Assembly (NCBI GenBank): GCA_947500965.1
Contig: CANMWW010000021.1
Span: 1-12,178, forward strand
Direction: 5' to 3'
DNA: 12,178 nt
From: Alphaproteobacteria bacterium
GTDB lineage: Bacteria; Pseudomonadota; Alphaproteobacteria; CACIAM-22H2
Positions 5,765 through 12,178 of the stretch are shown here, in pieces. The notes below the pieces were generated by a model, which saw nothing but the letters and a program-made list of their open reading frames with translations, was not told where the DNA came from and searched no databases. The position numbers and the translations under genes were made by a program. Within the stretch, counting starts at the first letter, position 1. Every line of letters begins with the position of its first letter.

Positions 5765-7162
5765 TCAATCGCCGGAAGCGATGCGGTCGACCAGTTCCTT
5801 CACCGTCGGGATGAAGCCGTTGGCGTAGAACGGGTCCTCGGAGAAGCGATACGCGTTGTGCCCGGCGAACATCAGCTGGGTGTCGACGTCGCTGGTATGG
5901 GCGATGTCCTGCAGCGTCTTCTGGATGCAGAAGGAGCGCGGGTCGGCCTTCTTGCCGGTCGTGCCCTCCTCGTTCTGCGCCCAGTTGGAGAACATGCAGG
6001 CCGAGAGGCAGCCCATGCAGTCCACCTGGTCGCGCAGGATCGCCTCGGCGCGCGCCGGCGCGACGAAGACGAGGGTCGAATCGGGCGTGCGCAGCGCCTC
6101 GGTATGGCCCTCGGCCATCCATTGCAGCGCGTGGGCGCGATCGGCCGGGGCGAGGAACACCTTCCGGCCGCGCGCGCCGATCGCCAGCTCGTCGGTCATC
6201 TCGCCGACGGGAGCGGTGGCGTAGGGCACCTGGTGGCGCGAGCGTTCCTCGAGCTCGCGCAGGAACGGGTTGATCACCGCCGAGGAATAGAAGCCCGTCG
6301 GCGAGAAGCGATGCAGCAGGATGTCGCCCTTGCGCAGGTGGAGCAGCCGCTCCTTCCACTCCCTGCTGATCGGGCTTTCCTGCGTCAGCAGCGGCCGGGT
6401 GCCGAACTGGAAGGCGATCGGGCCGACATCCGGGTTGTCGAGGAACTCCGCCCATTCGCGCAGGAACCACACGCCGCCCGCCATCACGATCGGCGTCTGC
6501 TGCAGGCCGAACTCGTTCATCTGCTTGCGCAGCTCGACGATGCGCGGCAGCGGCGGCTCGGGCTTGCGCGGGTCCTCGGCGTTGGACAGGCCGTTATGCC
6601 CGCCGGCCAGCCACGGATCCTCGTAGACCACCGCGCCGAGGCCGTCGCGGAACTTGTGGTAGGAGCGCTTCCAAAGCGCGCGGAAGGCGCGCGCCGAGGA
6701 GATGATCGGATAGTAGTAGACGCCGTAGCGCGCGCAGATCTCCGCGACCTTGTAGGGCATGCCCGCGCCGCAGGTGACGCCGTGGACCAGGCCCTGCGCG
6801 CCCTCGAGGATGCCGTGGAGGATGCGCTCGGCGGCCGCCATCTCCCACAGGATGTTCATGTGGATGCGGCCCTGGCCGCCCGAGGTCTCGTGCGCGATGC
6901 GCGCCTGCGCGATGCCGCCGCGGATCGAGTGCGCGATCAGCTCCTCGTGGCGCTCGCGCCGCGTGCGCCCGTGATAGTGCTGCTCCACGAGATTGCCGTC
7001 GGCGTCGTAGGAATCTGCGTTGACGCCGGAGAAGGTCCCGACGCCGCCGGCCCGCGCCCAGGCGCCGGAGCTCTCGCCATTCGACACCGAGATGCCCTTG
7101 CCGCCCTCGACCAGGGGAAGGACCTCGCGGCCGGAGATGACGATCGGCTTGAGGGCGAACAT
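5765..7162 (-). CDS. Nitronate monooxygenase-like flavoprotein with C-terminal cysteine cluster
   Basis: 465 residues. The TIM-barrel FMN fold of nitronate monooxygenase/enoyl-reductase-like proteins is visible. GKGISVSNGESSGAWARAGG (21-40) is the N-terminal glycine-rich region. GVTCGAGMPYK lies at 128-138. AGGHNG (186-191) contains the family histidine H189. PIVMAGGV (224-231) lies at the phosphate-binding strand, and FQFGTRPLLTQES (251-263) matches the conserved QxGTRFxxxxE block. The extra C-terminal region (about 375-465) holds C382-x2-C385-x3-C389 and C412, a plausible 4Fe-4S site not expected in ordinary nitronate monooxygenases. The enzyme probably oxidises a small organic substrate using FMN; true nitronate activity is uncertain. 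ATG 7162 starts the conserved barrel; only a weak GGGAA lies upstream. It is transcribed towards irr, 83 bp after its stop. Confidence 0.82.
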   Translation of the reverse strand: MFALKPIVISGREVLPLVEGGKGISVSNGESSGAWARAGGVGTFSGVNADSYDADGNLVEQHYHGRTRRERHEELIAHSIRGGIAQARIAHETSGGQGRIHMNILWEMAAAERILHGILEGAQGLVHGVTCGAGMPYKVAEICARYGVYYYPIISSARAFRALWKRSYHKFRDGLGAVVYEDPWLAGGHNGLSNAEDPRKPEPPLPRIVELRKQMNEFGLQQTPIVMAGGVWFLREWAEFLDNPDVGPIAFQFGTRPLLTQESPISREWKERLLHLRKGDILLHRFSPTGFYSSAVINPFLRELEERSRHQVPYATAPVGEMTDELAIGARGRKVFLAPADRAHALQWMAEGHTEALRTPDSTLVFVAPARAEAILRDQVDCMGCLSACMFSNWAQNEEGTTGKKADPRSFCIQKTLQDIAHTSDVDTQLMFAGHNAYRFSEDPFYANGFIPTVKELVDRIASGD

Positions 7163-7211
7163 GAAGGCGGGTTCCCGGCTTGCGTCCTGGAGAGGGAGTC
7201 TTCGTCATGGC

Positions 7212-7228
7212 CCGCGCGACGCGCGCGG
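7212..7228. repeat. GC-rich inverted repeat upstream of the flavoprotein gene
   Basis: CCGCGCG and CGCGCGG form 7-bp arms around ACG, about 50 bp before the flavoprotein ATG. In such GC-rich DNA this may be chance; a 5'-leader hairpin is possible. Confidence 0.3.
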
Positions 7229-7306
7229 CGTGGACGTACCTAGCGCAGCCCCGGCGGGTTTGAAAGGCCCGAGCGACCCGAGGGCAGGGCCCGGGGCGCC
7301 CGCCGC

Positions 7307-7324
7307 CGCCCCGCCGCCGGGGCG
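7307..7324. terminator. Candidate terminator hairpin after the glycerophosphodiesterase gene
   Basis: CGCCCC and GGGGCG form 6-bp arms around GCCGCC, 13 bp beyond the stop codon in the direction of transcription. There is no U-run. It lies at the end of the M81-phosphodiesterase pair and before the flavoprotein gene, so termination is plausible but weakly supported. Confidence 0.3.
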
Positions 7325-7337
7325 CGCCGCGCGCCGC

Positions 7338-8075
7338 TCACGCGATCGCCGCCGCGATGGCGCCGGGCACGTCGCTGATCAGGCTGTCGGCGCCCCAGCC
7401 GCGGATCTCGACGGCGCGCGCGGCGTCGTTGACGGTCCAGACCAGCACGGGGAAGCCGTGGCTATGCGCCTCCTCGACCTGCGCGCGCTCGAGGTGGCGG
7501 AAGCCCGGGTGGATCGTGGCGCAGCCCAGCGCGCGCGCCGCGCCGATCCAGTCGCCCTCGAGCCGCTCGGCGAGGTAGCCGCGCGGCAGGGCGGGCGCGG
7601 CCTCGCGCGCGGCCTCGAGCGAGGCCGCCTTGAAGGACGAGATGACCGGGACGGGCGCGCCGGCGGGCCAGCTTCGCGCGACCACGGCGAGCGCCGCGTG
7701 GCTCGTCTCGCGCTCGAGGCCGGGGCAGGGCTTGACCTCGAGGTTGAAGCCCATGCCAAGCGACAGCAGCAGGGCGAGCGATTCCTCCAGCGTCGGGATG
7801 CGCGCGCCTCGGAAGCGGTCGCCGAAGACCGCGGGGCAGCCCGCGTCGATGCGCGATATCTCTGCGAGCGTCATCTCGCGCACGGCGCCGCGCGCGTCGG
7901 TGGTGCGGTCCACCGTCTCGTCGTGGATCAGCACGGGCACGCCGTCGCGCGTCAGCTTCACGTCGAACTCGACCCAGGTCGCCCCTTCCTCGTGGGCGCG
8001 GCGCAGGCCGGCGAGCGTGTTCTCCGGCGCGTTGGTCCGCGCGCCGCGATGGCCGATGATCGTCGGGACCTGCAT
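7338..8075 (-). CDS. ugpQ: Glycerophosphodiester phosphodiesterase (UgpQ-like)
   Basis: This 245-residue enzyme hydrolyses glycerophosphodiesters such as glycerophosphocholine to glycerol-3-phosphate and an alcohol. Catalytic and metal residues of the GDPD family are all visible: H9-R10 in IIGHRGA, E18-N19 in APENT, E36 and D38 in EFDVKLTRDG, H51-D52 in VLIHDETVDRTT, and E113/K115 in NLEVKP; the late VLVWTVND is also typical. There is no signal peptide, so it acts in the cytoplasm, like UgpQ and unlike periplasmic GlpQ. ATG 8075 follows GAGGAG at 8 bases. The upstream M81 gene stops 11 bp earlier, and its TGA is part of the TGAGGAG ribosome-binding region, so the two genes are probably translationally coupled. 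Why a phosphodiesterase is paired with a peptidase is unclear. Confidence 0.93.
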   Translation of the reverse strand: MQVPTIIGHRGARTNAPENTLAGLRRAHEEGATWVEFDVKLTRDGVPVLIHDETVDRTTDARGAVREMTLAEISRIDAGCPAVFGDRFRGARIPTLEESLALLLSLGMGFNLEVKPCPGLERETSHAALAVVARSWPAGAPVPVISSFKAASLEAAREAAPALPRGYLAERLEGDWIGAARALGCATIHPGFRHLERAQVEEAHSHGFPVLVWTVNDAARAVEIRGWGADSLISDVPGAIAAAIA

Positions 8076-8086
8076 CTGCCTGCTCC

Positions 8087-9547
8087 TCAGGTGGCGAAGG
8101 GATCGGCGACGCGCGGCCAGTAGGGCAGGCGCCGCTTCGTGTAGGGGATCGACTCGAAGCTCGGCGCGATCGAACCCGGCGTCGCGACGTAGCGTATCGC
8201 GGCGGCGATGGGCGCGAAGCCCGCGTGGAAATGCTGCGTCGACTTCACGACCACGATGCGCCGCCGCGCGAGCTCGATGCCAAGCTTCTCGAAGCCGTCG
8301 GGGTGGAAGGGCTGCGTGCGCGCGGTGTTGAGCACGATGTCGATGCCGCCGGCCTCGATCCAGACGGTCGTGCCCATCGCGCTGGTGCCGCCGCTGAGCC
8401 CGGTCTGGCGATGGTCCTCGACGACGCGGCGCACCGTGGCCACGAGGTCGACGGGGTCGCCGGAGACCGGGCCGCACTTGCCGCCCACGCGCAGCTCCAG
8501 CGTCGCGCCCTCGCCGGCCTCGGCGCAGAAGCGCACCGCGACCGGGTCCCAGAAATGACCGATCGCGGCATCGCGCACGCCGCGCTCGACCAGCCGCCGC
8601 AGCACGAAGGTGCTGTCGGACGGCGCGCCGCCGCCGGCATTGTCGGCGACCTCGGCGAGCACGACCGGCCCGCGCGGCGCAGCCAGCGCGGCGTCGATCG
8701 CTGCGTCGACCGTGTCGTGCGCGGTATGCGTGGCGTCGCGCATCGCGAAGACCTCGGCGGCGAGGCGTGCGGCCAGCGCGCGCGCCTTCGCCTCGTCGCC
8801 ATCGGCGACCACCACGGTCCTGGCGCCCACGTCGGCGACGTCGCCCCAGGGAAAGCCATGGCCGAAGGAGACGGAGAGGATCCCGTCGCGCCCCTCGAGC
8901 GCGGCCATGCGCGCGACGAAGGACTTCATCGGCTCGACCGGCGTGCGCCACATGTCGATCATGCGGCAGTCGTGGAAGGCGATGACCGGCCTGATCTCGC
9001 CGCGCGCGGCGCGCGTCACCAGGTCGTAGACCTCGTGGGCGCGGTCGGCCGCGTCGACATGCGGGTATTCCTTGTAGGCGACGATGACGTCGCAGGACGT
9101 GCGCATCGCCTCGGTGAGGTGGCAATGCAGGTCGAGCTCCATGCCGATCGGCACGCGCGGCCCCACGATGGCGCGGACCGCCGCGGCGACGTCGCCCTCG
9201 CAGTCGTCCTGGCCATGCGCGACCATCGCGCCGTGCATGAACAGCATGACCGCGTCGACCGGCATCGCCGCGCGCAGGTCCTCGAGGATCGCCGCCTTGA
9301 ACTTCGCGTAGGCCGCGGCGAGGGTGCGCCCGGCGGGCGCGGCATAGGCGCAGAGCCCCTCCGCGACCTCGTGGCCGTCGCGCTCGGCGCGCTCGCGCCA
9401 GACGATCAGCGGGATGTTGCCGCCGGTGGGCGGCTCGCGCGAGCCGTCGCCGCGCCGGAGCATGCGATCGGCGAAGCTGCGCTCCCCGGTCGGGATCGGC
9501 GAGAAGGTGTTGGTCTCCGTGACGAGCGAGGCGGTGAAGATGCGCAT
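8087..9547 (-). CDS. M81 family metallopeptidase (MlrC-like)
   Basis: 486 residues, the normal length for the M81/DUF1485 family whose named member is microcystinase MlrC, a zinc peptidase acting on linearised microcystin. Family blocks in order are SLVTETNTFSP (7-17), LFMHGAMVAHGQDDCEGD (102-119), GMELDLHCHLT (135-145) with D139, H141 and H143 as likely zinc ligands, SFGHGFPWGD, EVADNAGGGAPSDST, and near the C terminus TQPFHPDGFEKLG and STQHFHAGFAP. No signal peptide is present, so it is cytoplasmic. ATG 9547 is the first residue of the conserved MRIFTASLVTETN start; GGAG lies about 11 bases upstream. The frame runs open further through the repeat region, but that is not coding. Most M81 proteins have unknown substrates; peptides or amide-linked amino acids are likely. 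Confidence 0.92.
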   Translation of the reverse strand: MRIFTASLVTETNTFSPIPTGERSFADRMLRRGDGSREPPTGGNIPLIVWRERAERDGHEVAEGLCAYAAPAGRTLAAAYAKFKAAILEDLRAAMPVDAVMLFMHGAMVAHGQDDCEGDVAAAVRAIVGPRVPIGMELDLHCHLTEAMRTSCDVIVAYKEYPHVDAADRAHEVYDLVTRAARGEIRPVIAFHDCRMIDMWRTPVEPMKSFVARMAALEGRDGILSVSFGHGFPWGDVADVGARTVVVADGDEAKARALAARLAAEVFAMRDATHTAHDTVDAAIDAALAAPRGPVVLAEVADNAGGGAPSDSTFVLRRLVERGVRDAAIGHFWDPVAVRFCAEAGEGATLELRVGGKCGPVSGDPVDLVATVRRVVEDHRQTGLSGGTSAMGTTVWIEAGGIDIVLNTARTQPFHPDGFEKLGIELARRRIVVVKSTQHFHAGFAPIAAAIRYVATPGSIAPSFESIPYTKRRLPYWPRVADPFAT

Positions 9548-9680
9548 GCGCGGCGGGCTCCGTTGCGGACGCGCACAGCCTGCCGCGCGCATGGGGCGCC
9601 GCGCCAGTCTTTCCCGGCCCGGCGCCCCCTTCCGTTGGCGCACCGGGCGCTTGCGCGCAGGAGACGCCTGCCCCCTCCGT

Positions 9681-9700
9681 CGCGCGCCTCGCGGCGCGCG
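9681..9700. repeat. GC palindrome at the edge of the intergenic repeat mosaic
   Basis: CGCGCGCC and GGCGCGCG form perfect 8-bp arms around TCGC. It is the outermost of a row of palindromes between the M81 and ATP-grasp genes. From 9548 to 9680 I see no gene and no convincing promoter in the M81 upstream region. Confidence 0.5.
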
Positions 9701-9703
9701 CCA

Positions 9704-9738
9704 CCTCCCCCAGCCGCGCGCTGCGCGGCCGGGGGAGG
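9704..9738. repeat. REP-like 35-bp palindrome
   Basis: Arms CCTCCCCCAGCCGCGC (9704-9719) and GCGCGGCCGGGGGAGG (9723-9738) pair over 16 positions with one mismatch, around a 3-base loop. The CCTCCCC...GGGGAGG flanks with a GC core, lying between genes, are the form of repetitive extragenic palindromes in GC-rich bacteria. Genome copy number is unknown from this window. Confidence 0.7.
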
Positions 9739-9752
9739 AGCCGGGTTGCCTT

Positions 9753-9872
9753 GCTCCCCTCCCGTCCGCGCGGAGCGCGGATGGCCCCTGCCCATGGCTC
9801 CCCTCCCGTCCGCGCGGAGCGCGGATGGCCCCTGCCCATGGCTCCCCTCCCGTCCGCGCGGAGCGCGGATGG
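9753..9872. repeat. 44-bp tandem repeat, 2.7 copies, each with an internal hairpin
   Basis: Two identical 44-bp units occupy 9753-9796 and 9797-9840. A third begins at 9841 and is identical for its first 32 bases to 9872, then departs. Each unit starts GCTCCCCTCCCGTCCGCG and contains TCCGCG-CGGAG-CGCGGA, a 6-bp stem with a 5-base loop; the full units end in CCCATG. Only the third copy runs on into GGGAGGGG, completing a 15-bp-arm palindrome at 9843-9877. This suggests that part of one palindromic element was duplicated in tandem. An open frame runs through it, but in the wrong context to be coding. Confidence 0.9.
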
Positions 9873-9877
9873 GAGGG
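9843..9877. repeat. Complete 15-bp-arm palindrome (parent element of the tandem repeat)
   Basis: CCCCTCCCGTCCGCG (9843-9857), loop CGGAG, then CGCGGATGGGAGGGG (9863-9877); 14 of 15 positions pair and the exception is a G-U pair if read as + strand RNA. It shares its design with the palindrome at 9704-9738. Confidence 0.75.
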
Positions 9878-9882
9878 GTGGC

Positions 9883-9900
9883 GCCGCGCGTCGGCGCGGC
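9883..9900. repeat. Further GC hairpin of the repeat mosaic
   Basis: GCCGCGC and GCGCGGC form 7-bp arms around GTCG. It lies between the complete palindrome and the end of the ATP-grasp gene (stop at 9936-9938), so in the transcript it is the first hairpin reached after that gene and could help end it. Confidence 0.5.
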
Positions 9901-9935
9901 GACGGGGAGGGCAAGCGAGCCGGGAGCGGGCGGCG

Positions 9936-10898
9936 CTACTCCGCGGCGATGGCGGGGCAGGGCGCGTCGTGGCGGGTCGCGTGGAGCAGGTCGTCGAGGT
10001 GGCGCGCGATCGCGCCCATGCCCGAGCGCCCGGCGCGCGCCTCGGCCTCGGGGTTGTAGTTGGTGTTCGTGTTGACGTCGTAGGTGAAGGCATTGCCCTC
10101 GCCGTCGACGATGAACTCGATGCCCGCCACGCCGATCTCGTTGGCGGCGAGGAAGGCCTCGTAGCGCGCGACCAGCGGGCTCGAGAATCCCTCGACGATG
10201 CCGAAGCGCGCGCCCGGCGCCACGGCCGGGCAGGCCGCGCCCGCCTCCGCCTGGCACTGGTCCGCGGGGCAGAGCTCGAAGCCCTGCGAGGTGTCGACGC
10301 GCACCGCGTAGAGGAAGCGCCCGCCGACGAACTCGACGCGCGTGATGAAGGGCTCGGGCGCGCGGATGTAGCGCTGCACCAGCCAGATCCCGTCGACCGG
10401 CTGCTCGACCGACGGGTCGGCGAGGTGCTGGGCAAGGCCCTCGGCGCCCAGCACCAGCTTGACGCCCAGGCCCTTGCCGGCGCGGTTGTGCTTGAGGATC
10501 ACGGGGAAGCCGAGGCGCTCCGCCGCCTCGGCGATGTGCTCGGGGCCGATCGCGGCGATCGTGTCCGGCGTGCGCACGCCGAACCTGGCCAGCGCCTGGT
10601 ACTGCGCGACCTTGCTGACCTCGAGCGCCAGCGCGCGCCGCCCGTTCACCACGGTGCGGCCGTGGCGTGCGAGCCATTCGAGCACGGCGGCCGCGTATTC
10701 CGGCGCGTAGCGATGGCCGCGCGTGTGCGAGGACGCGCTCATGCGGTTGTAGAACACGCCCTCCGGCGGCGGGCGCGTCAGGTCGAGCAGGCCGCGGTCG
10801 AGGAACAGCTCCTCGAAGGGCGTCCCCAGCCGCGCGAATTGCGCGCGCAGCGGGTCGACCCAAGCGTCGTTCTCGTGGATGACATGGACCTTGCGCAT
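9936..10898 (-). CDS. ATP-grasp domain protein (RimK-like ligase)
   Basis: 320 residues, soluble. An N-terminal pre-ATP-grasp region (1-90, starting VHVIHENDAWVDPL, with GVFYNRMSASSHTRGHR at 47-63) is followed by the ATP-grasp core. The core includes SKVAQYQALARFGVRTPDT (95-113), PVILKHNRAGKGLGVKLV with nucleotide-binding lysine (132-149), LVQRYIRAPEPFITRVEFV (173-191), the acidic GIEFIVDGEGNAFTYDVNTNTN with likely Mg ligands E261 and N276. The family joins a carboxylate to an amine or thiol through an acyl-phosphate. The substrate is unknown. An unusual loop at 205-223 contains C210, C215 and C223 and may bind metal or confer specificity. ATG 10898 has GGAGGAG 8 bases upstream. It follows the dehydrogenase gene by 80 bp on the same strand. 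Confidence 0.85.
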   Translation of the reverse strand: MRKVHVIHENDAWVDPLRAQFARLGTPFEELFLDRGLLDLTRPPPEGVFYNRMSASSHTRGHRYAPEYAAAVLEWLARHGRTVVNGRRALALEVSKVAQYQALARFGVRTPDTIAAIGPEHIAEAAERLGFPVILKHNRAGKGLGVKLVLGAEGLAQHLADPSVEQPVDGIWLVQRYIRAPEPFITRVEFVGGRFLYAVRVDTSQGFELCPADQCQAEAGAACPAVAPGARFGIVEGFSSPLVARYEAFLAANEIGVAGIEFIVDGEGNAFTYDVNTNTNYNPEAEARAGRSGMGAIARHLDDLLHATRHDAPCPAIAAE

Positions 10899-10935
10899 CG
10901 GCCGGCTCCTCCAGGAATGCAGCCGGAGGATGCGG

Positions 10936-10950
10936 GCGCGGGCCCCGCGC
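10936..10950. terminator. GC hairpin between the dehydrogenase and ATP-grasp genes
   Basis: GCGCGGG and CCCGCGC form 7-bp arms around one C in the 80-bp gap. No U-run follows. It may only weaken read-through; the two genes are likely still one transcript. Confidence 0.25.
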
Positions 10951-10978
10951 GCTCAAACCAGTTTGTCTTGCGGTCGCT

Positions 10979-12109
10979 TCAAGCCCCGCTGAAGCGCCCC
11001 GGCGACAGCGCGGCCTCGGACACGCCGCGATCGGCGATCGCGGCGGGCAGCGCGCGGCGATCCACCAGCGCGGCCGCGCACAGCGCCATGGCCGGCGTCG
11101 TCTGGAAGCCGTAGCCGCCCTGGCCCGCGAGCCAGAAGAAGCCCGGCACGACGGGGTCGTAGCCGGCCACCGGCGTCTTGTCGGCGACGAAGCTGCGCAG
11201 CCCCGCCCAGCGATGGGCGATGCGCGCGACCGGGATGTCGGCGGCCTGCTGGATGCGGTCGACCGCGATCGCGACGTCGAGCTCGTCGGGCTGCGCGTCG
11301 CAGGGCTCGCTCGGCGTCTCGTCGGCGGGCGAGCAGAGCAGCTTCCCGGCATCGGGCTTGAAGTAGAAGCTCTCGTCCGCGGCGATCACCGAGGGCCAGG
11401 CCTCGGCGCCGCTGCCCGGCGGCGGCTCGACGAGGAAGGCCGTGCGCCGCTTCGGCACGAGGCCGATGGGCCGCGCGCCGGCCATCGCGCCGATCGCGTC
11501 GCACCACGCGCCGCCGGCGTCGACGACCACCTGCGCGCGGATCGCGCCGGTGCGCGTGTCCAGCCGCCAGCCCTGTCCGTCATGGGCGAGGCCGCGCAGC
11601 TCGGCCTCCATGCGTACCTGCCCGCCGCGCTGCCTGAGCGCGCGCAGGAACCCCGCGAGCATCGCGTTCGTGTCGATGTCCATCGCGTCGGGCTCGACGA
11701 CCGCGCCGCGCACCCAGTCGCGGCGCAGCGACGGCACGCGCGCCAGCGCCTCCGCCACGGGGATCTCGCGCACGCTCGGCACGAGGCGCGCGCCTTCCTC
11801 GGCGATGCCGGCGAGCAGCGCCTCCTGGCCCTCGGTGCCGACGAACATCACGCCGCGCGGCGCGAGCAGCGCGTGCTCGGAGAATCCCGCGGGCGGCGAC
11901 ATCAGGAAGTCGCGGCTGGCGACGGAAAGGCCGCGCACCGTCGCGTTGCCATAGGTCTCTGAGAACAGCGCCGCCGAGCGGCCCGAGGTGTGGTAGCCGG
12001 CCTGTGCCTCGCGCTCGAGCAGCACGACCCTGTGCCGCGCGGCCATCGCCCAGGCCGCGGAGGCGCCGGCGATGCCCGCGCCAATCACCGCGATGTCGAA
12101 GCTCTCCAT
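10979..12109 (-). CDS. FAD-dependent D-amino-acid dehydrogenase, DauA (D-arginine dehydrogenase)-like
   Basis: 376 residues of the DAO superfamily. G10-A-G12-I-A-G15 and E32 bind FAD. From memory, the sequence aligns without gaps to Pseudomonas aeruginosa D-arginine dehydrogenase over all the landmark residues: GYHTSGRSA (38-46), Y53, PPAGFSEH (72-79), R222 in PKRRTAF, Y249 in ESFYFKP, R305 in WAGLRSF, and GGYGFQ ending at Q336. R222, R305, Y53 and Y249 hold the substrate carboxylate and amine, so D-amino-acid oxidation to an imino acid is likely. Two substrate-pocket residues differ: H48 is Leu and E87 is Val, so arginine is probably not the substrate. The start is ATG 12109 with GGGAG 8 bases upstream; an upstream ATG at 12163 in frame adds residues outside the family. 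It heads the block that continues with the ATP-grasp gene. Confidence 0.87.
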   Translation of the reverse strand: MESFDIAVIGAGIAGASAAWAMAARHRVVLLEREAQAGYHTSGRSAALFSETYGNATVRGLSVASRDFLMSPPAGFSEHALLAPRGVMFVGTEGQEALLAGIAEEGARLVPSVREIPVAEALARVPSLRRDWVRGAVVEPDAMDIDTNAMLAGFLRALRQRGGQVRMEAELRGLAHDGQGWRLDTRTGAIRAQVVVDAGGAWCDAIGAMAGARPIGLVPKRRTAFLVEPPPGSGAEAWPSVIAADESFYFKPDAGKLLCSPADETPSEPCDAQPDELDVAIAVDRIQQAADIPVARIAHRWAGLRSFVADKTPVAGYDPVVPGFFWLAGQGGYGFQTTPAMALCAAALVDRRALPAAIADRGVSEAALSPGRFSGA

Positions 12110-12131
12110 GGCCGTCTCCCGTCTGCAGCGG

Positions 12132-12146
12132 GTCGCATGCTGCGAC
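12132..12146. promoter_or_regulatory. Inverted repeat upstream of the dehydrogenase gene
   Basis: GTCGCA and TGCGAC form perfect 6-bp arms around TGC, 22 bp before the start codon. This is a possible operator for a regulator encoded outside the window. No confident -35/-10 pair is visible in the remaining 69 bp of the window. Confidence 0.35.
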
Positions 12147-12178
12147 GGGGCGCGCCGCCGCACAATCCCGTGCCGCGC

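Noticed and set aside
9753..9872. CRISPR array
   Set aside because: The 44-bp units are directly joined with no unique spacers and no cas genes are near; it is a tandem repeat of a palindrome.
7338..9914. Single long frame joining the phosphodiesterase with upstream sequence
   Set aside because: The part before 8075 is out of frame with the M81 gene and is arginine/alanine filler; the real start has GAGGAG and the HRG motif right after it.
12160..12174. Sigma-54 promoter upstream of the dehydrogenase gene
   Set aside because: GGCACGGGATTGTGC resembles the -24/-12 pattern, but the GG to GC spacing is one base too long and TTGC is not formed.

Overview
The window is a GC-rich stretch (strong G/C bias at third codon positions, many CGCG runs) that fits an alphaproteobacterium. 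The best taxonomic clue is a Fur-superfamily regulator that looks like Irr, the heme/iron regulator characteristic of Alphaproteobacteria. The genus cannot be read from the sequence. No rRNA, tRNA, CRISPR array, transposase or phage gene was found.

Layout: only the left 2 kb is read on the + strand. It holds the 3' end of an SH3-domain protein and a complete periplasmic substrate-binding protein of a peptide-type ABC transporter, without its permease or ATPase genes in view. This block meets the rest of the window convergently at about 2050-2074, over a perfect inverted repeat. Everything from 2074 to 12109 is on the - strand.

Read in its own direction (right to left), the - strand has two blocks. 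The first is a DauA-like FAD D-amino-acid dehydrogenase, an ATP-grasp ligase, a 388-bp intergenic region packed with palindromes and a 44-bp tandem repeat, an M81 (MlrC-like) metallopeptidase, and a glycerophosphodiester phosphodiesterase 11 bp behind it. The second is a nitronate-monooxygenase-like flavoprotein with an unexpected C-terminal cysteine cluster, an Irr-like regulator, a short rubrerythrin, a two-cluster CCG-domain iron-sulfur protein, a DUF3501 protein and a GNAT acetyltransferase.

How they may work together: irr, rubrerythrin, the Fe-S oxidoreductase and DUF3501 look like one peroxide/iron-stress module. The rubrerythrin has the diiron ligands but no rubredoxin domain. The Fe-S protein next to it is therefore a plausible electron donor, and an iron/heme-sensing regulator sits immediately upstream. 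A perfect 11-bp inverted repeat abuts a TTGACT -35 element in front of rubrerythrin. The other block combines enzymes suited to peptides or amino-acid derivatives, possibly with D-residues, but the pathway is not evident from sequence.

The most rewarding non-coding features are four exact-period 14-bp tandem repeats running into the DUF3501 ribosome-binding site, two strong hairpins between the rubrerythrin and Fe-S genes, the operator-like palindrome before rubrerythrin, and the REP-like mosaic at 9681-9900.
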